A DNA stretch of 64,000 nucleotides from an uncultured Pseudomonadota bacterium (GTDB lineage: Bacteria; Myxococcota_A; UBA796; GCA-2862545), in contig CAIOSP010000198.1 in assembly GCA_903861005.1 (NCBI GenBank), positions 1-64,000 on the forward strand, read 5' to 3'. The notes beneath the pieces were generated by a model. It had not been told where the DNA came from, searched no databases, and saw only the letters and a list, made by a program, of their open reading frames with translations. Shown here piece by piece: positions 33,191 to 41,987 of this stretch. The translations under genes were made by a program, and so were the position numbers. The first letter of the stretch is position 1. The number at the start of each line of letters is the position of its first letter.

Positions 33191-34059
33191 CGGTAGCGTT
33201 GGAAGAAGACGTCGGCCTGCCTCTCGCAGACCGCCTTACCGTCGCCATGCTCTGGAACGACCAGGCCCGCCTTCTCTGGGTTGTGGCCTCTGATGCGGCC
33301 TCCGAGCTGGTCGATCGCCACACGCTGACCGGCCGCGCGGCGCTGCTGGGCGCTGAGCTCGCCGTCGCGAACATGCTGATGTCCGCCTGGATCAAGGGCG
33401 ACGAGCGCGTCACCCTGCAGGTGCAGGCTGAGTCGCCCAAGCTCTCGTTCTTCGGCGAGACGGACGCCCAGGGCGCGTTCCGCGGGCAGCTGACCCCCAA
33501 CCGCATCCCCGGCGTCGGCCGCACGATCGACGGCATGCTGCTCGCGATCAAGGCTGACGGCGAGCGCGAGATGTACCGAGGCGTGTCCGCCATCCAGGGC
33601 GAGACCATCGCGTCCGCGCTGGAGCGTCACCTGCGCACCTCGGACCAGGTCAGCGCGCTCGTCCGCATCGACGCCAACCAGGGTGGCCGCGTGCTGGGCC
33701 TCATGATCGAGCGCGTGCCGGGCGCCACGGGTGCCGCCGAGCTGACCGAGGCGGAGTTCGTCCAGGCCACGTCGCGCATCCGCGCGATGGACGCAGAGCG
33801 GCTCGCGACCGAGCTGTCGATGGGCAAGATCGACGGCCAGCCGATCGACGTGCTCGACATCCGCACGCTGCGCTTCCGCTGCCGCTGCTCCGACGACCGC
33901 GTCGACAGCATGCTCGCCAGCGTGGGCGCGACCGAGCTTCAGGCCATGATCGACGAGGACGGCGGCGCCGAGATCCGCTGCCACTTCTGCGCCGAGGTCC
34001 GCCACCGCGACGTGCCCGCGCTCCAGGCCATCCTGGCGCGCGGGATCGTGGAAGCCTAG
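33187..34059 (+). CDS. hslO: Redox-activated chaperone Hsp33
   Basis: A 290-residue Hsp33. The substrate-binding core occupies residues ~10-180. The C-terminal redox switch has the zinc-ligating cysteines C232 and C234 (CxC in RCRCSD) and C265 and C268 (CxxC in RCHFCAE), the exact arrangement of the family. Under oxidative stress the cysteines form disulfides, zinc is lost, the linker unfolds and the protein holds unfolding clients. ATG at 33187 overlaps the stop of the DsbD-like gene, so the two are translationally coupled. Both deal with thiol chemistry, though Hsp33 is cytosolic and the DsbD-like domain should be outside the membrane. Confidence 0.95.
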   Translation: MTVALEEDVGLPLADRLTVAMLWNDQARLLWVVASDAASELVDRHTLTGRAALLGAELAVANMLMSAWIKGDERVTLQVQAESPKLSFFGETDAQGAFRGQLTPNRIPGVGRTIDGMLLAIKADGEREMYRGVSAIQGETIASALERHLRTSDQVSALVRIDANQGGRVLGLMIERVPGATGAAELTEAEFVQATSRIRAMDAERLATELSMGKIDGQPIDVLDIRTLRFRCRCSDDRVDSMLASVGATELQAMIDEDGGAEIRCHFCAEVRHRDVPALQAILARGIVEA

Positions 34060-34069
34060 CGCGCGGGCC

Positions 34070-34828
34070 TTACAGGCCGGCCAGGTACAGCTCGGGGCGG
34101 TCGGTGAGGCCGATCAGCGCACCGTGCGACGTATCCACGAACAAGGCGTGGTCGTGGCCCGCGTAGCGCACGTGCAGGCCGTACATCGATCCGGCCGGGA
34201 CGCGCGACGCGGCGTCCATCAGCGCGTCGGCCGTGACGAACATGCGCGCGTCGCCGTCGGACGCGGCGCGGATGCGGTGCGCGGTCCACAACGCGCGGAA
34301 CGTGTCGCGCTGGGTGAGCGCGTGCACGTCGACGATCGTGAAGCCGGGCAGCTTGAGCGCCACCAGCTCGCGCGGACCGGCGGGGAGCGGCGCGGGCGCC
34401 GGCGCCGCAGCCGCGGTCTTCTCGTTCTCGATCGCCCGACGCATCGCCTCCAGCGCGGAGAGCTTGCGGGCGGGCGCGGCGACGGGCGCCGGCGTCGGCG
34501 CCTGGATCGGCGGCGCCGTATGGTGCAGCGTGTTCGGGTTCGCGTGGGCGGCGGCGACGCGCGCCTTGGCCTCCTCGACCAGCCGCCTGGCGAGCGCATT
34601 AAGGTCGAGCTCATCCGCGGCCTTCGCGGCGACCTCGCGCGCGCGAGCCTCCTCGGCCTCGCGGGCCGCGGTCTCCTCGGCCAGCTGCATGGCGGCGGCC
34701 TCGGCCTCGTCGGCCAACTTCTTGGCAGCGGCCTCGGCCTCGTCGGCCTGCCTCTTGACGAGGGCCTTCGCCTTCGCGTCCTCAGCCAGCTTGCGGGCGA
34801 GCTCGCGCGGATCTGAGGGCTGGGACAT
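34070..34828 (-). CDS. Coiled-coil Ala/Glu/Lys-rich protein, unknown
   Basis: A 252-residue protein. Residues ~1-95 are a highly charged heptad-like helix built from repeats of the type ADEAEAAAKKLADEAEAAA, typical of a long coiled coil. A Pro/Ala-rich linker (~95-155) follows, then a compact C-terminal domain (~155-252) that includes KLPGFTIVDVHALTQRDTFRALWTAHR and HVRYAGHDHALFVDTSHGALIGL. I do not recognise the C-terminal domain. There is no signal peptide or membrane segment, so it is probably cytoplasmic. It stands alone, 10 bases from the convergent Hsp33 stop and divergent from the histidine phosphatase gene. Confidence 0.6.
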   Translation of the reverse strand: MSQPSDPRELARKLAEDAKAKALVKRQADEAEAAAKKLADEAEAAAMQLAEETAAREAEEARAREVAAKAADELDLNALARRLVEEAKARVAAAHANPNTLHHTAPPIQAPTPAPVAAPARKLSALEAMRRAIENEKTAAAAPAPAPLPAGPRELVALKLPGFTIVDVHALTQRDTFRALWTAHRIRAASDGDARMFVTADALMDAASRVPAGSMYGLHVRYAGHDHALFVDTSHGALIGLTDRPELYLAGL

Positions 34829-34914
34829 TCGACGCTCCGTTCGGGCCAGCGCCTAGCACGGGCGCGGAGGTCGGGCGCGGTTCCGTCGGGATAGGTCAAA
34901 CCCGGAGGTCCTGC

Positions 34915-35502
34915 ATGCGCGACGGCGTCGAGCTGATCCTGATCCGGCATGGCCGGACGTCGTGGAACGCCGAGGGGCGCTTCTTGGGCCGAAGCGACAT
35001 CGCGCTCGACGAGGTCGGGTTGGCGCAGGCTGCGACGCTCGCGCAGGACCCGGACCTCGCTCAGATCGACGCGGTGTACGCGTCGCCGCTCTCCCGCGCG
35101 GCGGACACGGCACGGGCGCTCGGTCGCCCGGTCACGCTGGTGCCCGCGCTGCGCGAGATGGAGCAGGGTGATCTCGAGGGGCTGGACTTTGCCTCGGCGC
35201 TCGGGACACACGGCGCGTTCCTGCGCGCGTGGCGTGCAGACCCGGCCGGCGTGTGCGTGCCGGGCGGAGAGTCGCTGGATCAGGTGCGCGATCGCGGGCT
35301 CTCGGCGCTTCAGGCGATCGCGGCGGCGCACGCGCCCGGACAGCGTGTGGTCGTCGTGAGCCATCAGATGCTGCTCGCCAGCGTGTGCTCGGCGCTCGCG
35401 CAGGTCCCGCTCGCGTCGTGGCGCACCTTCACCTTGGAGCACGTCGGACGACACAAGGTCCACGCGGTGGAGGGGGCGTTGCGGCTCGTGACGACCACCT
35501 GA
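34915..35502 (+). CDS. Histidine phosphatase family protein
   Basis: A 195-residue protein of the phosphoglycerate mutase/histidine phosphatase superfamily. The phosphohistidine motif is R11-H12-G13 in LIRHGRTSWN. ASPLSRAADTA carries the second phosphate-binding arginine, EMEQGDLEG the catalytic acid, and VVSHQMLLA the second histidine. Length and motifs fit the GpmB/CobC-like group. Members dephosphorylate sugar phosphates, cobalamin intermediates or other small phosphates; the substrate cannot be read from sequence. No cobalamin genes are nearby. ATG at 34915 has GGAGG upstream. The TPR protein gene follows after about 70 bases on the same strand. Confidence 0.88.
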   Translation: MRDGVELILIRHGRTSWNAEGRFLGRSDIALDEVGLAQAATLAQDPDLAQIDAVYASPLSRAADTARALGRPVTLVPALREMEQGDLEGLDFASALGTHGAFLRAWRADPAGVCVPGGESLDQVRDRGLSALQAIAAAHAPGQRVVVVSHQMLLASVCSALAQVPLASWRTFTLEHVGRHKVHAVEGALRLVTTT

Positions 35503-35572
35503 AGCGGCGGCCCGGCCGCGCCAGATCGGGTATGGTGCGCGGCGCACTGGCCTATTTCCGGGGAGGTTCAAC

Positions 35573-37378
35573 GTGGCGGACTCGTCTGATCTTCGACCGC
35601 TCTCACGCCTCATCGACGGCATGCGCGCGCTGGATGCCGGCCAGGGCGGCGTGGCGCGGTTCCGGTTCGAGCAGGTGGTGGCCGACGGCGGCGAGCGTCC
35701 GGCGCTGGAGGTCGCGCACGCGTGGCGCGGTCTGGCCCAGCTCTGCGCGCGCGACGGTGACCTGAGCGCCGCGGACGGGCACCTCAAGCACGCGGTGTCG
35801 GTGTACCGCGACGTGGCGCGCCTGGATCCCATCTACCGAGCCCGCGCGCAGGAGGGTGAGGCGGCGGCGCTACTGCTGGCGGCCGAGCTTCTGGAGCGTC
35901 GCGGTCAGGCCGAGGGCGGCAACCGCATGCTCGAGCGCGCCCTGGAGGTGCTCGACGGCCTGGGTGACGAGCGCAGCGCCGAGGGCTGGGCGACCACCGG
36001 CCGAATCGCGTCCCGACGGACGGATCGCTCGGGCGCCGAGTACGCGTTCCGCGAGGCGATCGCCCGCTACGAAGAGGCCGGCAACCACGGCGGCCACGCC
36101 GAGATGTTGCTGGAGATCTCGCGCCTGCGGCAGGAGCGCGGCGACAGCTCCGGCGCGGAGCGCACCCTCGCCCACGGCGCGACCATGGCCCGCGACGGCG
36201 GCCGCCTGGAGCTCTACGCCCGCATCCAGCTCGGTCGCGGCCTGCTGGTCGACGACCGCGCCACGGCGCTCGACTGCTTCCTGCTCGCGCGCGACGCCGC
36301 GGTGAAGGTCGGCGACCGCTCCACGGCCGGGCTCGCGCTCTTGGCGCTGGGGCGGCAGAAGTGGGAGGGTGGCGAGGGGCCGCTCCTCGCAGGCGCCCAG
36401 CTTCTGCTGGACGCCGGGCACTTCCCGGGCCTCGCGCTCGCGCTGCTTCGCTTGGCTGAGCACGGCGCCGCCGCCGGGGACGTCGAGCTCGCGCAGATCG
36501 CGGCGGAGGGCGCTTGGCGCGTGTACCGCGGCGTCGATCCGGTCGACGGCCTCGGGCGCGTGCTCAAGGTCGTGATCAAGGTGTTCTCCGCGCAGCGCCT
36601 AGCGCGTCCGCTCCTCGCCGGTGCGTTCGCGCGCGCGGCGCTGGTCGGCGGTCACTTGCCGCAGGCGCTCCAAGTGCGCGATCACTACGCGCGCTTGGCG
36701 CCGCTGGAGGTGGTCGAGGCCCTCGGCTCCATGTCGCGTGACAAGCTTCTGGATGAGACGCGCACCCACCTGCAGAAGCAGATCGTGCCCACACTCCAGC
36801 GCTTTGGCCTGCGGGCGTCCAGCTTTGCCACGGCTCAGGGTGCGCTCGACGTGCTTGGCGTGCTCGCGGGCTCGTCTCCGCGCGCCGTGGCCCGCAAGTA
36901 CGCGCCGATCGCCGCCGAGGAGCAGGTCCGCGCGCTGCCCGAGCCCGGCGAGGAGGAGACCAAGTTCGTGCCGGCGACGCTCTCGGTCAGCATGGCGGTG
37001 GATCCGGGTGACGGACCCAAGTCGGCGCGCAGCGGCGTCTACGACCCGCACGGCCGACTGGCGGCCTGGGTATCTTCCAGCGTGGACTCGCGCGGCCTCG
37101 ACGACGACGACGGCGCCGCGGGTGAGACCGGATCGTTCCGAAAGGTGTCCTCGCTCGCCGGCTTCGGCGGCGTGGAGGAGCCCGTCGAGGACGACAACAC
37201 CGAGGAGATCCTCGAGGACCGCGGCTACGACGCGTTCGTCGCGCACCGCGCCAGCCCCGCACAGGTCAAGTCGGTCCGCACCAAGCCTCCCAAGGGCACG
37301 CCCAAGGAGGCCGCCGCGCCGATCGTCCCGATCGAGCAGGACGCCGGCTGGTCCTCGCTGCTCGACGACGAACGCTAG
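35573..37378 (+). CDS. TPR-like helical-repeat protein
   Basis: A 601-residue protein dominated by Ala/Arg/Leu-rich helix pairs from residue ~10 to ~400. Recognisable tetratricopeptide spacing appears in segments such as AWRGLAQLCARDGDLSAADGHLKHAVSVYRD and GAEYAFREAIARYEEAGNHGGHAEMLLEIS. The C-terminal ~170 residues are low complexity and acidic (DDDDG and EEPVEDDNTEEILED) and probably disordered. No signal peptide or membrane helix is visible, so it should be a cytoplasmic scaffold. The start is GTG at 35573 with GGGGAGG upstream. No partner is evident, although the neighbouring phosphatase may share the transcript. Confidence 0.75.
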   Translation: MADSSDLRPLSRLIDGMRALDAGQGGVARFRFEQVVADGGERPALEVAHAWRGLAQLCARDGDLSAADGHLKHAVSVYRDVARLDPIYRARAQEGEAAALLLAAELLERRGQAEGGNRMLERALEVLDGLGDERSAEGWATTGRIASRRTDRSGAEYAFREAIARYEEAGNHGGHAEMLLEISRLRQERGDSSGAERTLAHGATMARDGGRLELYARIQLGRGLLVDDRATALDCFLLARDAAVKVGDRSTAGLALLALGRQKWEGGEGPLLAGAQLLLDAGHFPGLALALLRLAEHGAAAGDVELAQIAAEGAWRVYRGVDPVDGLGRVLKVVIKVFSAQRLARPLLAGAFARAALVGGHLPQALQVRDHYARLAPLEVVEALGSMSRDKLLDETRTHLQKQIVPTLQRFGLRASSFATAQGALDVLGVLAGSSPRAVARKYAPIAAEEQVRALPEPGEEETKFVPATLSVSMAVDPGDGPKSARSGVYDPHGRLAAWVSSSVDSRGLDDDDGAAGETGSFRKVSSLAGFGGVEEPVEDDNTEEILEDRGYDAFVAHRASPAQVKSVRTKPPKGTPKEAAAPIVPIEQDAGWSSLLDDER

Positions 37379-37493
37379 CCGCCTTGCCCTCGGGGGCGAC
37401 GTGTCGGCCGACCTCGGGGGCGCGCGGTGGCTGACGCGGTGCGCGCAGGTCGGTCGCGAGGCGACGTGCGTGAACTGTCCGCCTCAAAACAAG

Positions 37494-37519
37494 AGAGGGC
37501 GGCCCGAAGGCCGCCCTCT
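37494..37519 (-). terminator. Rho-independent terminator between convergent genes
   Basis: A perfect 11-bp stem, AGAGGGCGGCC with GGCCGCCCTCT, encloses a CGAA tetraloop. Read on the minus strand it runs into CTTGTTTTG, so it ends the lipoprotein transcript whose stop is at 37543. It can also act on the convergent TPR gene, although without a T-run on that side. Confidence 0.85.
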
Positions 37520-37542
37520 TAGAGGCGTGAGCCGCGCGACGA

Positions 37543-38730
37543 CTACTCGTCGGCGAGCTTCTTGGTGAACAGGGTCTTGGTGGCGAAGTCGTAGGACGCG
37601 ACCCACCAGAAGTTCCCGAGCTTCACGATCTCGTTGTGGAAGCCGACCGGCTCCTTCTTGCTGCCAACGGTCTCGGCGACCCAGACCGTGCCCTGCTTGG
37701 ACACGTACTTCATGTCGTTGTTCATGCCGTCGAAGTAGATGACGCCGATGTTGCCGCCGCGCTTCACGACCTCGGAGTCCGCGCCGACGAACTCGCCCGC
37801 GTCGGCGATCTCGTGCACCCAGCCGCCCGGGGTGCCGCTGGCCACCATCAGGTTCTGGTTCTGCACGTCGTGGTACGCGATGTAGAGCGTCTCACCGTCG
37901 CGCAGGATGGAGGGCCACTGGCCCATGTTGGCGCCTTGCGGGCTGATGTCGTTGCCGTTGAAGGTCCCGGCGCCGGTGCGCGAAGCGAAGCCGAGGCGCT
38001 GCTGGCCCGCGTCGTAGTAGGCGACGAACTCGGTGCCGCCCGTGATGAGCAGGCGCGAGAAGGTGCCGACGTCCGCGGGGCGGGAGATGTCCGCGCCGGC
38101 CGCGTCCACGCCGGAGAACGGCGTGCCGGTCATGATGGTCTCGCTGGTCCAGGTGGCGCCGTCGATCTCGTTGCCGCCGTCCGACAGCTTGGCGAGCTTG
38201 AGCGTGCCGTTCGCGTCGTCGTGGTAGCTGACCTCAGGCTTGCCGGTCGAGTCGAGCGCGAGCGAGCACCAAGTGCCGACGTTCGGGCCTGCGTCCACCA
38301 CGCCCGTCACCCAGGACTTGGGGCCGCCGGTGCGGTGCGCCCAGCGCAGGGTCTTGAAGGTGGCGTCGTAGTAGGTGACCCAGACGGTGCCGTCCGGGGC
38401 GACCTTCATGGACGAGTACTTGCCGCGATCGCCGGAGTCGAGGCCGGTGCTCTCGTCGCCGTAGCCGTCGACCTGCTCGTAGTACCAGGAGATGGTGTCA
38501 TCCGCCTGGGGCGTGCCGGTGGCGAAGCCGAGGCCGCCGAGCTCGCGGTCGTAGTACGAGATGACCAGGCGTTGGCCGTCGGGCGCGGTGCCCATCGACA
38601 GCCAGGTGCCCGCGTCGGGCGGGGCCGGGTCGGACGGAATTTCTTCCGGGCCCTTGGGGATCGTGATGTCCGGCGTACACGCGGTCATCAGCAGGGGCGC
38701 GAGGAGGAGGGCGAGGCTGGAGCGGATCAT
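37543..38730 (-). CDS. Lipoprotein with beta-propeller-like repeats
   Basis: A 395-residue lipoprotein: the signal peptide ends LMTACTP with the lipobox Cys near residue 18. The mature chain has about six repeats of ~50-60 residues. Each contains a strand ending in an aromatic-Asp turn, such as LVISYYD, VWVTYYD, PEVSYHD, EFVAYYD, LYIAYHD and IGVIYFD, preceded by GTW/DAG/PDG-type loops. This repeat shape is typical of a secreted beta propeller of sialidase-like topology; catalytic residues are not evident, so a binding role is more likely. ATG at 38730 has GGAG upstream and sits behind a promoter at 38760-38788. It ends at a strong terminator and is monocistronic. Confidence 0.75.
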   Translation of the reverse strand: MIRSSLALLLAPLLMTACTPDITIPKGPEEIPSDPAPPDAGTWLSMGTAPDGQRLVISYYDRELGGLGFATGTPQADDTISWYYEQVDGYGDESTGLDSGDRGKYSSMKVAPDGTVWVTYYDATFKTLRWAHRTGGPKSWVTGVVDAGPNVGTWCSLALDSTGKPEVSYHDDANGTLKLAKLSDGGNEIDGATWTSETIMTGTPFSGVDAAGADISRPADVGTFSRLLITGGTEFVAYYDAGQQRLGFASRTGAGTFNGNDISPQGANMGQWPSILRDGETLYIAYHDVQNQNLMVASGTPGGWVHEIADAGEFVGADSEVVKRGGNIGVIYFDGMNNDMKYVSKQGTVWVAETVGSKKEPVGFHNEIVKLGNFWWVASYDFATKTLFTKKLADE

Positions 38731-38759
38731 GGGCAGGAGCTCCTGACGGGTCGGGGTGC

Positions 38760-38788
38760 ACCATGCCATTGACGCAACCCACTGTCAA
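38760..38788 (-). promoter_or_regulatory. Sigma-70-type promoter of the propeller lipoprotein
   Basis: On the minus strand a consensus TTGACA (38788-38783) is followed after 17 bases by CATGGT (38765-38760), a half-matching -10 box. The transcription start would be near 38753, giving a short leader before the ATG at 38730. The TTGAC also forms an inverted repeat with GTCAA across 38769-38788, a possible operator. Confidence 0.45.
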
Positions 38789-38895
38789 CGAGGATGACAC
38801 CGTCCACACGCACGCCCTCACAACGCGGACGGGGTGATCCCGGTGCCAGCGCCCGACCCGGTGACAGCGCGCCACGATGTGACTACGCTTGAGGC

Positions 38896-39210
38896 ATGCA
38901 ACACACCGTCCCGCACGACCTCTCTGTGGCGCAAGCGCGCTCCGCTGCCGACCACGCGCTGGCGTCCTACCAGGAGCGCTTCCCGCAGTATCGGCCGACG
39001 GTCACGTGGACCGAGCCCACCAAGGCCACGGTGGAATTCCACGTGACCGGCATGTCCTTCAACGGCCTGTTTGAGATCCACCCGCGCGAGATCTCGATGG
39101 AGCTGGAGGTGCCGTTCCTGCTGCGCCCGTTCAAGAACAAGGCGCTGGACGTCATCGAGGGCGAGATCCGCGCCTGGGTCGACAAGGTCAAGAAGGGCGA
39201 GATCGCCTAG
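38896..39210 (+). CDS. Polyhydroxyalkanoic acid system family protein
   Basis: A 104-residue protein matching the PHA_gran_rgn family (PF09650-type). It has HTVPHDLSVAQARSAADHA at the start, then YRPTVTWTEPTKATVEFHVTG, and a highly conserved ending VPFLLRPFKNKALDVIEGEIRAWV. The family is found near polyhydroxyalkanoate genes and as single genes in many proteobacteria; the biochemical role is unclear. No PHA synthase or phasin gene is in the window. It starts at ATG 38896 and is divergent from the propeller lipoprotein. Confidence 0.8.
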   Translation: MQHTVPHDLSVAQARSAADHALASYQERFPQYRPTVTWTEPTKATVEFHVTGMSFNGLFEIHPREISMELEVPFLLRPFKNKALDVIEGEIRAWVDKVKKGEIA

Positions 39211-39217
39211 CCGAGCG

Positions 39218-40240
39218 TTAGGTCGGAGGCAGGCCCAGGGCGGCCGCGATCGCAGACGGCGCGGCGTCGACCGGGACGTCACCCGCGGTGACCCCAGGCG
39301 TCACGCCCGCGCCCCACATGAGCCACAGCGCGTGCCCGTCCGCATCCGGCGACGTGGACAGCACCACGGACCAGCGCTGCTTCCCGACCGCGCGGTCCAG
39401 GTGGTCGAACAGCGCCGCGAGCGACTGATCGAGCCGCAGCAGCGCGTCCAGCGTCTCCCACGAGTCGGGCGAGAAGCCATCGACGATGTGGCCAAACTGG
39501 TCGTAGGACAAGACGAGCAGGTCCGTACTGTCGCCCCGACCGGACTGACTCTGGCGCAGCGTCACCATCGCCGCGCTGGTCAGCGCCTCGCCCGCGGCGG
39601 GGCTCGCGCGCAGCGCCTCCGCGGTCTGAACGGGGGAGCCGTCCCGCGCGACGCCCGTCGGGGCCGGGTGCGGGAAGACCTCGCCGATGCCGCCGGGGCC
39701 ATGCTCGCCGGGCGCGTCATCGCGCGCGTGCGGCACGTAGACCCCAGGCTTCATCGCGATCCACGGCCGGTGCGCGAAGGCGGCGATCGGCACGTCCTGG
39801 TTCAATTCCGCGAGCCACTCCGGGCCAACAGACGCCGCGGCGGTGAACGTGAGCGTGTCGGCGTCGATCCACGCGCCGGTCTCGCCAAGTCCCAGGCGGT
39901 CGAGGCCCGCGCGGTCCACAGCGAGCGCGTGGACGGACGCGGCGACAAAGCGACTCACCACCCACGACGGCGCCGCGGGGGCACCCTTCACGATGACCCG
40001 CGCCGCGTTGGGTGAGGTGAGGCGGACAAGGCCCCCGTTGTAGTTTGGTGCGAGGGAATCGACGGCCCGCACGGGCAGCTTGTCGAGCGTCACGTACACG
40101 ACGAGAGAGGCTTGGCCGTCCGCGCGCGGGGCGAGCGCGGGTCCCACGGGCCACGCGGGCGGATCGTCAGGCAGGCGCGGCGCGGGCGCGGTGGCGCACG
40201 CGGATCCGAACAGCAGCAAGCGCAGCCCGAGCGCTTGCAC
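39218..40240 (-). CDS. Lipoprotein of the alkaline-phosphatase-like fold, divergent
   Basis: A 340-residue lipoprotein with a short signal peptide ending LLLFGSAC. The mature region resembles PafA-type alkaline phosphatase-superfamily proteins. A first strand LVVYVTLDKL, then NYNGGLVRL, and later DLLVLSYDQFGHIVDGFSPDSWE followed by FDHLDRAVGKQRWSVVLSTSPDADGH, echo the family order. The first metal-binding Asp and the Thr/Ser nucleophile of active enzymes are not clearly present, and it is shorter than PafA (about 540), so activity is doubtful. GTG at 40240 is well supported, with GGAGG six bases upstream. It lies eight bases from the convergent PHA-type gene. Confidence 0.6.
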   Translation of the reverse strand: MQALGLRLLLFGSACATAPAPRLPDDPPAWPVGPALAPRADGQASLVVYVTLDKLPVRAVDSLAPNYNGGLVRLTSPNAARVIVKGAPAAPSWVVSRFVAASVHALAVDRAGLDRLGLGETGAWIDADTLTFTAAASVGPEWLAELNQDVPIAAFAHRPWIAMKPGVYVPHARDDAPGEHGPGGIGEVFPHPAPTGVARDGSPVQTAEALRASPAAGEALTSAAMVTLRQSQSGRGDSTDLLVLSYDQFGHIVDGFSPDSWETLDALLRLDQSLAALFDHLDRAVGKQRWSVVLSTSPDADGHALWLMWGAGVTPGVTAGDVPVDAAPSAIAAALGLPPT

Positions 40241-40385
40241 GCGACCTCCGCCCCGTCGTCGGGTAAGCGATACCGCTTGTGTTGTCGGCTCCCGCCGCGG
40301 CGCCGTCATGGGCGGCCCCGCGGCAAGATCGCCCGCTCGTGTCCTCGGTTCGCCGACGTGCCCCTCACCAAGACCGGCGGCGAGC

Positions 40386-41930
40386 TCAAGGTTGGACCCG
40401 GTAGAAGCCCACGGTCACCGTGTCGGTCGGGTAGCTGTCGTAGACCCAGGTCCGCGCAGGCAGCTTCGCCTCGACGAGCGGCGTGAGCGCGTAGCCCGGG
40501 CCGACGCACAGCTTGGGATCGGCGCCGCCATCGGGGTGCGCGAACGAGCGCGAGGAGCAGGTGGCGGCGCGGTAGTACAGCACACACCGGCTGAAGTCGG
40601 GCGTCCATGCGTCGGTCGGGCGCAGCTCCAGCGGCAGCTTGGCCATGTCGCGCAGGTGCGTGGGGAAGGTGAGCCCCAGGTCTTCGGCCCACACGTCGTG
40701 GAGCACGACGCAGCCTGCAGGCAACGTCGGCAGGGTGTCTCGAATGAACGTGTACTCTGCGCTCTGCGTGGTCGGCGTCAGGTCGAGCTTGAGCCGCGAT
40801 CCGCCGGCCACCACCACCGCGCCAACGAGCACGACGCGCGTCCAGCCTGCGTCGAGCGCCTGCGCCGCGCGCGCGACCGCCGCCCCCACCAGCGCCGCCG
40901 AGAACGGAAGCGCCGCCAACTGGTAGCGCGCGATCGCCCACGACGCGGCGCCGATCGGCGACCACACGGGCACCACCAGCGACGTGACCAGCACGGACGC
41001 CGCGAGCGCCGCGCGGGTTCGCCCAGGCAGCGCCCCCGCCACCAGGCCCACGAGCATCGCCAACGCCACCGGCGGCGCGGTGTACGCCGGGTCGAGCACG
41101 ATCAGGTGACGCCAGCCGTAGGCGCGGAGCGAGTGACGGGCGAACAGATCCCAGCCTTGGCGTCCGTACGAGGCGACCTCCCACGCGGGGTTGTCGGTGG
41201 TGAGCGCGTGCAGGTGCCAGAGGGCCACCCCGACCGATCCCACCGGCGCGACCCAGGTCGCCGGGTGTCGCCACGGCACCTTGGCGCGATCGACGAGCGC
41301 GAGCAGGGCGACGCACGCCGGCAGCGCGACGCACTCGATCCGCCCGGACGCCGACGCGGCCAGCGCGGCGCCGGACACCAACGCCGCGAACCACGACGGC
41401 TGCCGCGCGTGCTCAGCCCACGCCGCCAGCCCGATCAGCCCGAGCGTCAGGGCGGGGACCTGCTGCGCGTCCGTGTGCCCGAAGCGCACCAGGGGCGTCG
41501 CCACGGCGAGCAGCAGCGCCGCGGTCCACGCGCCGCTCGCCGCCGTCCCCGTCGTCAGGAGCCAGGCCAGGAGCGCGAGCGGGGCTACGGCGCCGACGCC
41601 CGCCACCGCGTCGAACAGCCAGCCATCGTGGTGTTGCCAGCCCGGCACAAACGGGTGGAGCAGCCGCGCGAACGCCGTGAACCCGTAGCCTCGGTCGATC
41701 TCCAGCGCGCCCTCGCTGTACGGGCCCCACGAGCGGAAGTTGATGTCGTGCGGACCTGCGGGCGCGCCCAGGCGTAAGGCCAGCGCCAGCGCGAACAGCA
41801 AGGCGACGCCGACCTGCCCGCGGCGGTCCAGGGCGCCCAGCCCGCGCAGACCGAGCGCGGCGCCGCCGACCAGCGCCACCGCGGTCAGCGCCTCCAGCAA
41901 CCCGAGCAGCGTCATTGAGGAGTCGGGCAT
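40386..41930 (-). CDS. Multi-pass membrane protein, GT-C glycosyltransferase-like
   Basis: A 514-residue integral membrane protein with about ten to twelve helices in its first ~400 residues and a soluble C-terminal domain. The topology resembles GT-C enzymes (ArnT/PMT/GT39 group): an early periplasmic loop with acidic residues (GPYSEGALEIDRGYGFTAF, residues ~70-88), a central set of helices, and a C-terminal extracytoplasmic domain. I cannot see a diagnostic DD/DE catalytic motif, so the assignment is by shape. Such proteins transfer sugars from lipid-linked donors to lipids or proteins outside the membrane. ATG at 41930 lacks a clear ribosome binding site. It is flanked by lipoprotein genes on the same strand. 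Confidence 0.6.
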   Translation of the reverse strand: MPDSSMTLLGLLEALTAVALVGGAALGLRGLGALDRRGQVGVALLFALALALRLGAPAGPHDINFRSWGPYSEGALEIDRGYGFTAFARLLHPFVPGWQHHDGWLFDAVAGVGAVAPLALLAWLLTTGTAASGAWTAALLLAVATPLVRFGHTDAQQVPALTLGLIGLAAWAEHARQPSWFAALVSGAALAASASGRIECVALPACVALLALVDRAKVPWRHPATWVAPVGSVGVALWHLHALTTDNPAWEVASYGRQGWDLFARHSLRAYGWRHLIVLDPAYTAPPVALAMLVGLVAGALPGRTRAALAASVLVTSLVVPVWSPIGAASWAIARYQLAALPFSAALVGAAVARAAQALDAGWTRVVLVGAVVVAGGSRLKLDLTPTTQSAEYTFIRDTLPTLPAGCVVLHDVWAEDLGLTFPTHLRDMAKLPLELRPTDAWTPDFSRCVLYYRAATCSSRSFAHPDGGADPKLCVGPGYALTPLVEAKLPARTWVYDSYPTDTVTVGFYRVQP

Positions 41931-41987
41931 GCACCACCGAACGCGAGGGAGGAACCCGGTCTGTCGCCCTTGTCGACCCGCGGAACG

